A stretch of DNA of 64,000 bases. It comes from Traorella massiliensis (GTDB lineage: Bacteria > Bacillota_I > Bacilli_A > Erysipelotrichales > Erysipelotrichaceae). The position numbers and the translations under genes were made by a program. Location: positions 424,328-488,327 of the forward strand of contig NZ_LT629968.1 of NCBI RefSeq assembly GCF_900104665.1. The letters are read 5' to 3'. Under the pieces are notes generated by a model. The model was not told the DNA's origin, did no database searches, and worked only from the letters and a program-made list of their open reading frames with translations. Positions within the stretch are counted from its first letter, which is position 1. Every line of letters begins with the position of its first letter. Shown piece after piece: positions 25,658-32,520 of the stretch.

Positions 25658-26098
25658 TTACTGTAAACTAACAGTAAATTCAGCTGTACCTGTGTATGAG
25701 CCGGCTTTAGTTTCTTCAAAAGTAACTGTACCGTTCTTTGAAGTATATTCAGATGTAAGTGCATTTCCTGTCCATGTAGCATCTGCCAGTTCAGCAGTTG
25801 CACTTCCGCTGTATCCAGCATCATTTGCACGAGTCATGGCAATCGTTTCACCTACAGTAACACTCAATGTCTGATTTGGAGCAATGTTACCTTTTGCCTG
25901 AACGGTGAATTCTTTTTCAGTAGCTGTTCCAAGGTCAATAGCTTTAGGGATCAGTACGCTGTAGCTGCTTTCATTTGTCTTTGTTACAGTAGCCTGAGCG
26001 CCACCGTCATTTGTAATTTCAGTATCCTCAGCATTAACACCAACTACTGCGAATGCCATCATAGAAGCTACAGTTAATAAAGAAAGTAATTTTTTCAT
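25658..26098 (-). CDS. Small secreted beta-domain protein, WxL-like role inferred
   Basis: A 146-residue protein with signal peptide (1-23) and one beta-sandwich domain: SYSVLIPKAIDLGT, FTVQAKGNIAPN, TLSVTVG, and a C-terminal AGSYTGTAEFTVSL. The same blocks appear at the start of the 902-residue protein downstream (ILIPKNIDMGN, FSVQAKGKLN, VGTYTGKLNFTV). The overall form recalls WxL domains but the W-x-L motifs are absent. It is first in the operon, 20 nt before the sortase stub gene. Confidence 0.78.
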   Translation of the reverse strand: MKKLLSLLTVASMMAFAVVGVNAEDTEITNDGGAQATVTKTNESSYSVLIPKAIDLGTATEKEFTVQAKGNIAPNQTLSVTVGETIAMTRANDAGYSGSATAELADATWTGNALTSEYTSKNGTVTFEETKAGSYTGTAEFTVSLQ

Positions 26099-26180
26099 TT
26101 TTCTTGTCCTCCTTAGCCATTTCGGCTTTTAAATGAAAATTCAAAGAAACACTTTTTACTGATGTGTGAACAGATGATTT

Positions 26181-26250
26181 CAGGAATTATGCTGAATTGA
26201 TCAGCAACCTTCTAATTGGTACGGTCAACGCCGGAAGGGATAGAGAAGAT
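26181..26250 (-). promoter_or_regulatory. Leader shared with the adhesin gene at 19.4 kb
   Basis: AGGAATTAT, AATTGATCAG (26195-26204), GCAACCTT (26204-26211) and ACGGTCAACGCCGGAAG (26221-26237) repeat the order seen at 19371-19460, with different spacing between the second and third blocks. It lies about 85 bp upstream of the first surface operon gene. Confidence 0.5.
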
Positions 26251-26262
26251 AATACTGTATCA

Positions 26263-26595
26263 TTATCTCATCTCCTTTTCATTTTTTATAAGTTTCAAAA
26301 ATGCAGTCTGTGAAATATTTAATGATTTTGCTGCCTCTCGTGAGGATATTTGTCGCATTTTATAAAGTTCTGCGGCAGAATTGAACTCATTTTTATTTAC
26401 TTTTACTCGAGGCCTTCCCCAATGCATTCCCATTTCTTTCGCTTTTTTTATTCCTTCCATCTGATTTTTCTTATATTTTTGTTTTTGCAGTATATAACTT
26501 TCTAAATCTTTTTGATCTTTTTGTATTTTTTCAAATAGATCCTTATTATCTGAAAGTATTTTTTCCAGATGAATCATTTCCTCATTTGTTAGCAT
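26263..26595 (-). CDS. Resolvase-type HTH protein without catalytic domain, copy B
   Basis: A 110-residue protein: a helical, Lys/Gln-rich N-terminus, then GIKKAKEMGMHWGRPRVKV and an HTH (SSREAAKSLNISQTAFLKL). This is the linker and DNA-binding end of serine recombinases, without the Ser-containing N-terminal domain. It is a tandem paralogue of the gene at 26582, overlapping it by 14 nt. A regulatory DNA-binding role is inferred. Confidence 0.75.
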   Translation of the reverse strand: MLTNEEMIHLEKILSDNKDLFEKIQKDQKDLESYILQKQKYKKNQMEGIKKAKEMGMHWGRPRVKVNKNEFNSAAELYKMRQISSREAAKSLNISQTAFLKLIKNEKEMR

Positions 26596-26929
26596 TTGAT
26601 TTCTCCTCCCCGTATTCTTTATATAGCCTTAAAAATTTTGATTGGGAAACACCCATCATATGCGCAGCCTCACGCGATGTAACTTTCTTTTTGTTATATA
26701 AATCGATTACTGAATCTAAGGTTTTTTTATTGATCTTGATAAAAGGCCTGCCAAATGAAATACCAGCAGCTTTTGCAGATGCAATTCCTTTTTTTATATT
26801 GCTTTTTCTTATTTTCTCTTTTGTGATCAGATAGTCTAATTGCTGCTGATCAGCCTGTATTTTTTCGAATAATTCATTATGATCATTTAATATTATCCTT
26901 AATTCATTCATTTCATTTTCATCCAGCAT
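26582..26929 (-). CDS. Resolvase-type HTH protein without catalytic domain, copy A
   Basis: A 115-residue protein with the same layout as its neighbour: N-terminal helix (MNELRIILNDHNELFEKIQ), GIASAKAAGISFGRPFIKI linker and HTH (TSREAAHMMGVSQSKFLRL). The catalytic serine domain is absent and no remnant of it is seen upstream, so this is a stable protein type and not a broken recombinase. It overlaps the membrane-protein gene upstream by 11 nt. Confidence 0.75.
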   Translation of the reverse strand: MLDENEMNELRIILNDHNELFEKIQADQQQLDYLITKEKIRKSNIKKGIASAKAAGISFGRPFIKINKKTLDSVIDLYNKKKVTSREAAHMMGVSQSKFLRLYKEYGEEKSNANK

Positions 26930-27149
26930 CTCTATTCCTCCTTCGATTTCTATAAATCAAAAATATAATGACAGCTGCAATAATGATAATCAGTATAATG
27001 ACTATGAGCTTATCCATATTCGAGCCTGCTGCTAAAACAGCTCCGCCAATAGAAGCTAAAAGAATAGCAGCCACCGCTATAAGTGAAACGAACATCATCG
27101 ATTTGAAATTCTTCCATAAATTTTTAAAGAATATGTCTATGAATCTCAT
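26919..27149 (-). CDS. Small two-helix membrane protein
   Basis: AAAGGAGAAAGAAA sets ATG at 27149. The 76-residue product has a basic N-terminus, helices at about 18-40 and 47-67 and ends in YRNRRRNRDAG. No family recognised. It overlaps the genes on both sides, so it belongs to one translational unit with the HTH pair and the 263-residue protein. Confidence 0.65.
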   Translation of the reverse strand: MRFIDIFFKNLWKNFKSMMFVSLIAVAAILLASIGGAVLAAGSNMDKLIVIILIIIIAAVIIFLIYRNRRRNRDAG

Positions 27150-27915
27150 TTTCTTTCTCCTTTCCATAATTTAAGCGTTGTTTGTTCAACTCATCATCAA
27201 TGACAGCTGTCACTTCCTCAGATGCCAGGTCATAGCTAAATAGTGGCTTTTTGATTTCTAAGTTTTTTTCCACGTTTCTTTCGATTTCATAATGATTAAA
27301 CCAGTCATCTGAGTCATAAATGCTGGACAGACGATTCTTTCTATATTGAATTCTTTCAGAAAGCTCATCTCTGAATTTGGATAAAGAAAAATCGGGTATC
27401 TTTCCCGATTCCGATAAAAGCCATTCATTCATAATTGTTTTCTTTTCCTGTGGTATTTTGTCATCAATAAGATCTTTAATAAATTCATGCACTAGCTCTT
27501 TTCCTGTCATTTTTCTTGAAGCGGCGACTTTATTTAGTTTAGAAATATCATTTTCGTTCAGTTTTATGACGAGGCATTCTTTTTCGATTCTATCAATGTA
27601 AGCATTTAAATGTTTAAGAGCCTGTCTGGATCCATTCAGTGTTTCGAGATCATATTCCACTTCAAGCCTATTTGCAATACTTGTCTTTATTTCAGAAGGA
27701 ATATATTCTATTGATTCTATATTGATTTCCTTGCTGATAAGATCCTCTATTTTATAAATAAGTGTACTCAAAGAGGTATTGATTTCAATATATGTTTTTT
27801 TTGCAGCAGTAGGACAGTTAGAATCTTTTATTTTTTTGTTCAGTTCTTTGGAATATTCCTTTAGCTCTTTTTTTAATTCAAAAAGAGAATAGATACCTTG
27901 TTTTTCTGAAGTCAT
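27124..27915 (-). CDS. Hypothetical 263-residue helical protein
   Basis: Predicted largely helical and highly charged, with an N-terminal coiled-coil-like section and an internal segment (NENDISKLNKVAASRKMTGKELV) resembling ribbon-helix-helix DNA-binding domains. AGGAGGTGAATT precedes the ATG. No family assigned. It overlaps the following membrane-protein gene by 26 nt. A role in element regulation or mobilisation accessory function is possible. Confidence 0.65.
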   Translation of the reverse strand: MTSEKQGIYSLFELKKELKEYSKELNKKIKDSNCPTAAKKTYIEINTSLSTLIYKIEDLISKEINIESIEYIPSEIKTSIANRLEVEYDLETLNGSRQALKHLNAYIDRIEKECLVIKLNENDISKLNKVAASRKMTGKELVHEFIKDLIDDKIPQEKKTIMNEWLLSESGKIPDFSLSKFRDELSERIQYRKNRLSSIYDSDDWFNHYEIERNVEKNLEIKKPLFSYDLASEEVTAVIDDELNKQRLNYGKEKENEIHRHIL

Positions 27916-27925
27916 AATTCACCTC

Positions 27926-28222
27926 CTAGATGGTTTCAAAATCAATGTATAAATAATTTAGCCAAGCTTCAAGACAAGCAATTTTTTCCTGTTCATATTC
28001 ACGTTCTCTATCGCAGTAGGATGCTTCTTCGTGCCATTCTTTGAAACATTCTGTACAGCATCCATAATGTAGGATAGGAATATAAATGACACCCTCCGGC
28101 AATTCTTTATTGCAGAAGTCACATTTATCGCCAAAGAGCCCAACCCTTTGCAGCATTCGCTGACTTAAAGCATCTATTTCATAAATCGTAAATCTTTTAT
28201 GAGTAATTTTTTTCTTGATCAT
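27926..28222 (-). CDS. Cys-rich 98-residue protein, zinc-ribbon-like
   Basis: CDFCNKELPEG and HYGCCTECFKEW give a CxxC...CxxC arrangement (about residues 36-63) typical of a small zinc-binding domain, followed by a charged helical tail. AAAGGAAAATAAA precedes the ATG. It is 10 nt upstream of the 263-residue gene. Function unknown. Confidence 0.68.
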   Translation of the reverse strand: MIKKKITHKRFTIYEIDALSQRMLQRVGLFGDKCDFCNKELPEGVIYIPILHYGCCTECFKEWHEEASYCDREREYEQEKIACLEAWLNYLYIDFETI

Positions 28223-28264
28223 TTTATTTTCCTTTCTGTGACTCGGTGATTCTTATCATATTTG

Positions 28265-28522
28265 CTATAAATAATTAACAATAAAAGTAGATAATATACC
28301 TAAAATAATCCAAAATAATATAAAAGACACTATAAATACATCAAGAGATGATAAAATTTTGCGCTTTTTACAGATTCTTTGAAATATTAGAACAATTGTT
28401 ACTGCTAATAAAACTAATATTAGCATCAAGATAGTCCCTTTTATATCAATAGACCAAGAGTTTTTATCCAACTGCAAATTAAATCTGGTCGTTATAGTGT
28501 TTAAAATAATTACCTTATTCAT
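28265..28522 (-). CDS. Small membrane protein of module A
   Basis: AAAGGAAAAGTT sets ATG at 28522, overlapping the end of the repressor gene by 8 nt. The 85-residue product has two helices (about 29-48 and 59-80). No family recognised. Together with the repressor and the divergent 293-residue membrane protein it forms module A, matched in layout by module B at 29731-31038. Confidence 0.65.
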   Translation of the reverse strand: MNKVIILNTITTRFNLQLDKNSWSIDIKGTILMLILVLLAVTIVLIFQRICKKRKILSSLDVFIVSFILFWIILGILSTFIVNYL

Positions 28523-28775
28523 AACTTTTCCTTTCTTTGTCACCGAGTGCCACATTTTCAAACTGCGATAGATCTTTGTAGATAAAATCATCAATAGTAA
28601 CTTGAAAGAAGGAGGCCAGTTTGGAAATGGTATCGATCGTGATCTTCTGTTCAGAAGTTTTGCTGGTTTCAATATTATAAATAGTCATGAAATCAACATC
28701 TATTTTTGAGGCTAATTCTCGTAAGCTTAGTTGATATATTTTTCTATAATAAAGTAAATTTTGACTTATATGCAT
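28515..28775 (-). CDS. XRE-family repressor of module A
   Basis: An 86-residue Cro/CI-type HTH protein: LRELASKIDVDFMTIYNIE is the recognition region. AAAGGAGAATTC precedes the ATG. Bases 28551-28661, encoding most of the C-terminal half, are identical to 30110-30220 of the second repressor, while the recognition half differs. It is divergent from the 293-residue membrane protein gene and should bind the palindrome at 28804-28825. Confidence 0.85.
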   Translation of the reverse strand: MHISQNLLYYRKIYQLSLRELASKIDVDFMTIYNIETSKTSEQKITIDTISKLASFFQVTIDDFIYKDLSQFENVALGDKERKSYE

Positions 28776-28803
28776 ATTTGAATTCTCCTTTCTTTGTAAT
28801 ATA

Positions 28804-28825
28804 ATGTATTATCGTAATAATACAT
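28804..28825. promoter_or_regulatory. Candidate operator of module A
   Basis: ATGTATTA and TAATACAT arms (8 bp, perfect) around TCGTAA, in the 59-bp gap between the divergent repressor and membrane-protein genes. GGAGG for the plus-strand gene follows at once. Confidence 0.6.
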
Positions 28826-28834
28826 GGAGGATTT

Positions 28835-29716
28835 ATGGATACTTTAAGGGGGATATTTAAATTTATCAAAAAATTAAATGAAGAATGGGGATCACTTTTT
28901 ACTGCATTTCTTTCATTTTTAGGTACAGCTATTTATGTAGTTTTCATCAACTTTTTTTTGAGAAGAGTATATGATGGGTATTTAATGCGTTTTGGTATTG
29001 ACTCTTCAATTACAATAAGTTCACCTATGTCAAATTTATATGTGTTATTTTTTATATTTGGAACAGCATTATCTTTGATTACATTTTTTACACCAATGAG
29101 ATTATCTAAGGCGTTAGGATTGTCAGTTCAAAATAAAGAGGAAAAAATATCAAAAAAACTAGTATGCAAGTTTTTTATTCTTGATTTTCTATTGATCTTT
29201 ATTCCTACGCTTATTTATTTATCTTATTCAACAAACATAAAAATTTCTTCACTATTTATTTGGGGAATAGTTTATATGGCAGGGACAGCTTTTTTTTCAT
29301 TCATGATTTCTGTTGTATCAACAATTTATATTGTTGCAGATCTTATTTTTCAGAAGAAAAGTCGGAATAACGATACTTCTAAAAATAGTAAGACATCAAA
29401 TGATTTTTTATCAATTTTATCTAGTAAAAGTGTAAAGCACATAATTCTTTCTGTATTCCTTCTTGTAATCTTATCAATTTTTGATTATGCTGCTGTTTTT
29501 TATGGAAAAATGGTTCCGTCCTTAAAAAAAGCATATCCATCATTTACAGTAAATCAGGTTGAATATATAGTTATTGCAGAAATGCCTGATAACGAGTATT
29601 TAATAGTAGATCTTGAGTCAATGGCCAATGAAACTAAATATACTATTCAATCACTTGAAGGTATTTATCTCAAAGATAAATTGACATCTGATTTTTTGAA
29701 ATATTTAAGTGATTAG
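28835..29716 (+). CDS. Polytopic membrane protein of module A
   Basis: A 293-residue protein with about five membrane helices (near 22-42, 67-87, 112-130, 140-168, 200-220) and a C-terminal outer or cytoplasmic domain ending KDKLTSDFLKYLSD. GGAGGATTT precedes the ATG, the same ribosome site as its module B counterpart. No family recognised. Divergent pairing with an XRE repressor suggests tightly controlled, possibly toxic or exclusion, function. Confidence 0.75.
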   Translation: MDTLRGIFKFIKKLNEEWGSLFTAFLSFLGTAIYVVFINFFLRRVYDGYLMRFGIDSSITISSPMSNLYVLFFIFGTALSLITFFTPMRLSKALGLSVQNKEEKISKKLVCKFFILDFLLIFIPTLIYLSYSTNIKISSLFIWGIVYMAGTAFFSFMISVVSTIYIVADLIFQKKSRNNDTSKNSKTSNDFLSILSSKSVKHIILSVFLLVILSIFDYAAVFYGKMVPSLKKAYPSFTVNQVEYIVIAEMPDNEYLIVDLESMANETKYTIQSLEGIYLKDKLTSDFLKYLSD

Positions 29717-29730
29717 CTATATTTCATCTG

Positions 29731-30015
29731 TTACGGTAAAATTAAAATTGTGAAGAGTAACGATGACATTATTATAATTATAAATAAAATACCTTTAAAT
29801 GCAGTGTTTAAACCTAAGCTTGTATATTCATTAAAGAAACAACGTAGTAAAGCAGCCGCAAGTAATAGATAAATTAGATTGATAAAACATATATATTTAA
29901 TGAAATTGTGGAAAAATTTGCTTTCATATTTTCTATATAGTAAATATAAAAGAGCGATTATAAAACAAATCAGTCCCGGCATTAACATATATACAAATAA
30001 CTCTGCTTTCGTCAT
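29731..30015 (-). CDS. Small membrane protein of module B
   Basis: A 94-residue protein with three hydrophobic helices (about 8-28, 40-60, 73-93) and almost no soluble part. It follows the module B repressor gene on the minus strand, mirroring module A. It ends 15 bp from the convergent end of the 293-residue gene. No family recognised. Confidence 0.6.
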   Translation of the reverse strand: MTKAELFVYMLMPGLICFIIALLYLLYRKYESKFFHNFIKYICFINLIYLLLAAALLRCFFNEYTSLGLNTAFKGILFIIIIMSSLLFTILILP

Positions 30016-30076
30016 AGAGGATTATCTTCCTTTCTTTATTTACTTTTTAAAGTGAATTTAATCCAAAACTTTTTTA

Positions 30077-30334
30077 TCATAAATGATTTCTTTCCGTGTC
30101 ACCCGGTGACACATTTTCAAACTGCGATAGATCTTTGTAGATAAAATCATCAATAGTAACTTGAAAGAAGGAGGCCAGTTTGGAAATGGTATCGATCGTG
30201 ATCTTCTGTTCAGAAGTTTTTCCGGTTTCAATTCTAAATATCGTCAAATAGCTGATGCCTGTATATTTTTCAATTTCTCGCTGGGATAAATTCGCTCTAT
30301 TTCTTAATAATTTAAGATTTCTTTTAATATTCAT
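30077..30334 (-). CDS. XRE-family repressor of module B
   Basis: An 85-residue Cro/CI-type HTH protein (LSQREIEKYTGISYLTIFRIE). Its C-terminal half is encoded by 111 bases identical to module A's repressor, the recognition half is different, and its candidate operator (30371-30390) differs accordingly. AAAGGAATT precedes the ATG. Confidence 0.85.
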   Translation of the reverse strand: MNIKRNLKLLRNRANLSQREIEKYTGISYLTIFRIETGKTSEQKITIDTISKLASFFQVTIDDFIYKDLSQFENVSPGDTERNHL

Positions 30335-30370
30335 TTAAATAATTCCTTTCATTTTTACTATTTGGTATAA

Positions 30371-30390
30371 TATATACATCGTTGTATATA
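30371..30390. promoter_or_regulatory. Candidate operator of module B
   Basis: TATATACA and TGTATATA arms (8 bp, perfect) around TCGT, in the gap between the divergent repressor and membrane-protein genes. The TCGT centre is shared with the module A operator; the arms differ. Confidence 0.6.
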
Positions 30391-30399
30391 GGAGGATTT

Positions 30400-31038
30400 A
30401 TGTATAAAAAGTTATTTGATAATATTCGAGATTCATTTATTTGCTTTTCCTTTTTTATTGTTTCATTAGCTATACCAGGAATCTATCTTTGCATAGCATT
30501 GCCTATATGGAGATTGACGTTGTTAAACGAGCATCTAATAACATTTCAGTCAGATGCCAAGCTTGTTGGATCTACAGTAGCTCTTTTTATTTTTTTGCTA
30601 TATCTTTTTTATCTTTTTGAATGTCAGGTTTTAAAAATAATTAAATTATTTCTTTTAGATTTGTTTAAAAGAAGTAAGATAAAGTATGAAAGCATCATCT
30701 CTAATTTTTATGTTATTTTAAAATTGATGAATAGTGTTGTCATAGCATTTATATTATTTTTTAAAGATATATTTTTTCAGTTTTTTCATAGTAGTATTGG
30801 CTCTGGTGTAGATTCGAACACATCATTAATTTTTTTCTCTTTAATACTGTGTTCGGCTGCAATTTCAATCACTTGTTTACAGATTTCATTTGAGAGAGTA
30901 TATTCAGATAAAAGAGAGGTAGAAAAATATTTCGAGAATACTAAAAAGATAAGATATAAGGTACAGAAGGGCAAAGGGATAGCAAAATATAATCATAAAA
31001 AACAGAAAATTTATCCAAAATTTCAGGAATACAAGTAA
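30400..31038 (+). CDS. Polytopic membrane protein of module B
   Basis: AGGAGGATTT sets ATG at 30400. The 212-residue product has about four membrane helices and a basic C-terminus (KVQKGKGIAKYNHKKQKIY). It shares topology and gene position, but little obvious sequence, with the 293-residue protein of module A. Its last 135 bases overlap the end of a convergent minus-strand gene. Confidence 0.72.
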   Translation: MYKKLFDNIRDSFICFSFFIVSLAIPGIYLCIALPIWRLTLLNEHLITFQSDAKLVGSTVALFIFLLYLFYLFECQVLKIIKLFLLDLFKRSKIKYESIISNFYVILKLMNSVVIAFILFFKDIFFQFFHSSIGSGVDSNTSLIFFSLILCSAAISITCLQISFERVYSDKREVEKYFENTKKIRYKVQKGKGIAKYNHKKQKIYPKFQEYK

Positions 31039-31158
31039 TATTTTTTTTAGACTGGTTCTAATATTGAGTTTTTTATATTTTTTTGAAGTAACATTGAATG
31101 CTTCCTGCTCTTCTAATTCTCTTCTTTCTCTTTTGGGTAAGTTATCATAGCTGTTCAT
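30904..31158 (-). CDS. Small membrane protein, convergent overlap with module B
   Basis: GGAGGAAAATTAC precedes the ATG. The 84-residue product has a charged start (YDNLPKRERRELEEQEA) and two helices in its C-terminal half. That half lies antisense to the end of the module B membrane gene. The strong ribosome site argues the gene is real. It lies downstream of the two structured repeats at 31.3-31.6 kb. Confidence 0.55.
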   Translation of the reverse strand: MNSYDNLPKRERRELEEQEAFNVTSKKYKKLNIRTSLKKILLVFLKFWINFLFFMIIFCYPFALLYLISYLFSILEIFFYLSFI

Positions 31159-31289
31159 GTAATTTTCCTCCGTTTTATATTTAACAAAGGATGCTAGAAT
31201 TTCATTGCAATGAAAACTGTCATCCCTATGATTTTTAGGGTAGAAACAGCAGGTTACCTAAATAACCTACGTTCCAATAATGAATACTG

Positions 31290-31344
31290 GACTTACATGA
31301 CTGTCGGCAATGAATTTTATGGAAAGGAACCGACAGCCAATGCC
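31290..31344 (-). ncRNA. Tandem hairpin repeat, copy 1
   Basis: On the minus strand GGCTGTCGG pairs with CCGACAGTC (arms 31330-31338 and 31299-31307) with one G-U pair. Sequence GACTTACATG...GGAAAGGAACCGACAGCCAATGCC is shared with 31529-31582. The loops differ by one base in length, which argues against coding. Confidence 0.5.
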
Positions 31345-31528
31345 AGCTGCAAATTAATTGAGGATGGAGATGCCAATACTTTTAAGCACTAACATCTCCT
31401 GACAGTGTGAGATTTACTTGACTGAGAATTAGGCGAAAATGGAATGATTGAAAATTGTCAAACAAGCAATACTCACAGATTTCTAGGAAAGGGATCTAGT
31501 CTTTACTAGCGTCCCTTATATAATTTGG

Positions 31529-31582
31529 GACTTACATGGCTGCCGGCAAATGAGATTCGGAAAGGAACCGACAGCCAATGCC
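31529..31582 (-). ncRNA. Tandem hairpin repeat, copy 2
   Basis: On the minus strand GGCTGTCGG pairs with CCGGCAGCC with one U-G pair at a different position from copy 1. The 31159-31600 interval holds no convincing protein gene and has further hairpins (CCCTA/TAGGG near 31223-31239, AGGTTA/TAACCT near 31251-31268). Confidence 0.5.
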
Positions 31583-31600
31583 CATTGTTTCTTATTAATG

Positions 31601-32002
31601 TTATTGAATTGTTTCTATCATTTTCTGGAAGTCTTCATAACCTTTTTTTCTATGATCATAATCCGTATAAATTTTTATTCCGTTGAATACCCCAAACAGA
31701 TGTGGATAATCTAAACGATTTATATCCGACAAATTTAGCTGAATTTCCTTCCATCTGAATAGGGAGTCTGTTACTTGAATGTAGAAGCAGATAGCGGGTG
31801 TTAAGTCCTGATTCATATAGAGATCATCAAAATAAATCCCTTTATCAGAGAAATAACTAATAGCTTTATCAAATACTGATTGACTAATAGAAAGCATATA
31901 GGCTGCTGTCATATATTCTCGATCATTCAAGCATTTAGCGTTTTTCTCACAAATTTTGATATATCTTTCTTCATGCCCTTCATCTAGAAAGTTAAGTTTC
32001 AT
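31601..32002 (-). CDS. DUF6075-like element protein
   Basis: A 133-residue protein opening KLNFLDEGHEERYIKICEK with a later AAYMLSISQSVFDKAISYF segment; this resembles small proteins of the DUF6075 type found on Firmicute mobile elements, though I rely on memory of the pattern. Function unknown. It overlaps the upstream Cys-rich gene by 11 nt, in a three-gene unit led by leader copy 5. Confidence 0.62.
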   Translation of the reverse strand: MKLNFLDEGHEERYIKICEKNAKCLNDREYMTAAYMLSISQSVFDKAISYFSDKGIYFDDLYMNQDLTPAICFYIQVTDSLFRWKEIQLNLSDINRLDYPHLFGVFNGIKIYTDYDHRKKGYEDFQKMIETIQ

Positions 32003-32177
32003 CTTTCAACTCCTCCATTTCATAAATATTTAGCTGCTGTGGTTCATCTAATTCAAATTTTCCATGATGTTCTTCCATGCATCGGCAACAGACGATCATC
32101 TTTCCTTTATAAGACTCGTATTCGTGGCTCCAGGAACCACAAATATCACATTTCTCTTTAAATCTGTGCTTTGTCAT
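31992..32177 (-). CDS. Small CxxC zinc-binding protein
   Basis: A 61-residue protein with CDICGSWSHEYESYKGKMIV followed by CCRCMEEHH, a four-Cys zinc-ribbon pattern, and an acidic tail. It overlaps genes on both sides (20 nt upstream, 11 nt downstream). It resembles in kind the Cys-rich protein at 27926. Function unknown. Confidence 0.68.
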   Translation of the reverse strand: MTKHRFKEKCDICGSWSHEYESYKGKMIVCCRCMEEHHGKFELDEPQQLNIYEMEELKDET

Positions 32178-32292
32178 ATCTGTTTTCCTTCATTAGATTG
32201 GTCCAGCTGGTATCATTTAGAATGACTTTAATCAGTGCAAAAATGGCGATAAAAGCTATCAGATACTTAAAATCAATTACAATATTAATCAT
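32158..32292 (-). CDS. Small 44-residue membrane protein
   Basis: AAAGGAGGAAATTTTA sets ATG at 32292. The product has one hydrophobic helix (FKYLIAFIAIFALIKVIL) and a charged tail. It is the first gene after leader copy 5. A longer upstream frame would read through the leader and is rejected. Confidence 0.62.
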   Translation of the reverse strand: MINIVIDFKYLIAFIAIFALIKVILNDTSWTNLMKENRYDKAQI

Positions 32293-32299
32293 TAAAATT

Positions 32300-32470
32300 T
32301 CCTCCTTTGTGGCATGGTAACCACGAACTCCGTAAGGATCATGTACCTTACACTTTCTTCGAATAGCAGCCAAGAAGGGAAGTCAAGCGGCAAGCACTTT
32401 AGTGCGAGACGCCGTAGGGCAACGCTTGATGACTGACTTGGTTGCGATATTTCATACTTCTTTTTCATGG
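32300..32470 (-). ncRNA. Candidate structured leader RNA, copy 5
   Basis: Core repeat 32377-32460, distal hairpin GTAAGG/CCTTAC (32332-32351) and proximal hairpin GTGG-TTACCATG-CCAC (32309-32324) before the ribosome site. Relative to copies 2 and 4 the proximal stem changes a C-G pair to U-A on both arms. The palindrome beyond it is reduced to a weak CCTGG...CCAGG (32491-32507). Confidence 0.65.
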
Positions 32471-32520
32471 CGATTAGCTTAAAAATAAAACCTGGGAAAT
32501 GACCAGGCTAACTGAATATT

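Noticed and set aside
31210-31392. Plus-strand 60-codon frame in the hairpin-repeat interval
   Set aside because: It lacks a ribosome site, and the related repeat at 31529 breaks the frame by one base while keeping the hairpin.
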